Source of the DNA: Glycine soja
Lineage: Eukaryota; Streptophyta; Magnoliopsida; Fabales; Fabaceae
DNA: 64,000 bases
Reading direction: 5' to 3'
Assembly (NCBI RefSeq): GCF_004193775.1
Contig: NC_041003.1
Span: 45,823,611 to 45,887,610 of the forward strand
Shown: piece after piece, positions 63,701 through 64,000 of the stretch
Layout: every line of letters starts with the position of its first letter
Numbering within the stretch: position 1 is the stretch's first letter
Made by a program: the position numbers and the translations under genes
The notes under the pieces: model-generated
Databases searched by the model: none
Told to the model about the DNA's origin: nothing
The model's input: only the letters and a program-made list of their open reading frames with translations

Positions 63701-64000
63701 AAGATATAAATTTGTTAAGCAACAAACTTATTCCATATGTTCCAATAGAAAAAATAAAAAAATAATAAATAATTTTGTTTAAAGTTAAGTAACTCATGTA
63801 AGCATCCCATATTAAACTGTTCAAATTTATTTTTATAATATTTTATTTTAATCTAATTGATAAGTTACTTACATCCCAAAATTGTGTTGTTAAAGATTAA
63901 AGAGCACACTAACAAGTTGTGTTTGATTAACTTTTTATTTTTAAAATTAGTTGTGCAATGAATAAACAAAATGATATTGAAAGTATTTACCAAAAAAAAT
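60764..64000. other. Rubisco activase promoter, then AT-rich spacer
   Basis: The first few hundred bases are the 5' leader and promoter of the minus-strand RCA gene. From about 61150 onward the sequence is AT-rich with homopolymers. No gene, paired terminal repeat or RNA gene recognised. Confidence 0.55.
60940..60949 (-). promoter_or_regulatory. G-box upstream of Rubisco activase
   Basis: Palindrome GCCACGTGGC, about 180 bases upstream of the RCA start codon. CACGTG G-boxes bind bZIP and bHLH/PIF factors and are usual in light-regulated photosynthesis promoters. A GGATATGA I-box-like site lies on the minus strand near 60876-60883, between the G-box and the gene. Confidence 0.65.

Overview
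This window looks like nuclear DNA of a eudicot plant, most probably a legume close to soybean (Glycine). Exons are GT-AG spliced and lie as small GC-richer islands in very AT-rich intergenic DNA. Long TA microsatellites and plant SINE, TRIM, Copia and hAT-like remnants are present. The assignment to a legume rests on recalled resemblance of the proteins and repeats, not on a search.

Every gene-like feature I can support is on the minus strand. From low to high coordinate they are: an intronless PCS1-type aspartyl protease (5879-7165); an intronless RING-H2/DUF1117 E3 ligase of the RDUF type (19878-21053); a two-exon GPAT5/7-type glycerol-3-phosphate acyltransferase of suberin synthesis (26132-28162); a frameshifted EF-hand fragment (33579-33850); the first exon of a RADIALIS-like single-MYB gene (36391-36650); a three-exon thaumatin-like protein (48619-50404); a badly damaged L-type lectin receptor kinase pseudogene (53684 to about 55460); and a complete seven-exon Rubisco activase gene encoding a 478-residue long (alpha) isoform (57270-60763), with a G-box upstream.

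Mobile DNA: a TRIM-like mini-retrotransposon with primer-binding site and polypurine tract (15572-16018); a tRNA-derived Au-like SINE with a perfect 16-bp target duplication (22193-22362); a hAT-like MITE (24351-25132); a Copia deletion derivative keeping both LTRs and only the reverse-transcriptase tail and RNase H (46437-47550); a SINE remnant in a thaumatin-gene intron (about 49358-49478); a small solo-LTR-like insertion in the lectin pseudogene (55196-55334); and several degenerate MITE or tandem-repeat stretches.

The genes form no pathway or operon; this is ordinary gene-sparse euchromatin. I found no new biological system. The most informative points are a GC-AG intron and a possible retained-intron short isoform in Rubisco activase, deletion of the DFG motif in the receptor-kinase pseudogene, a 16-bp duplication of an exon/donor junction in the thaumatin gene, and the nested small retroelements.
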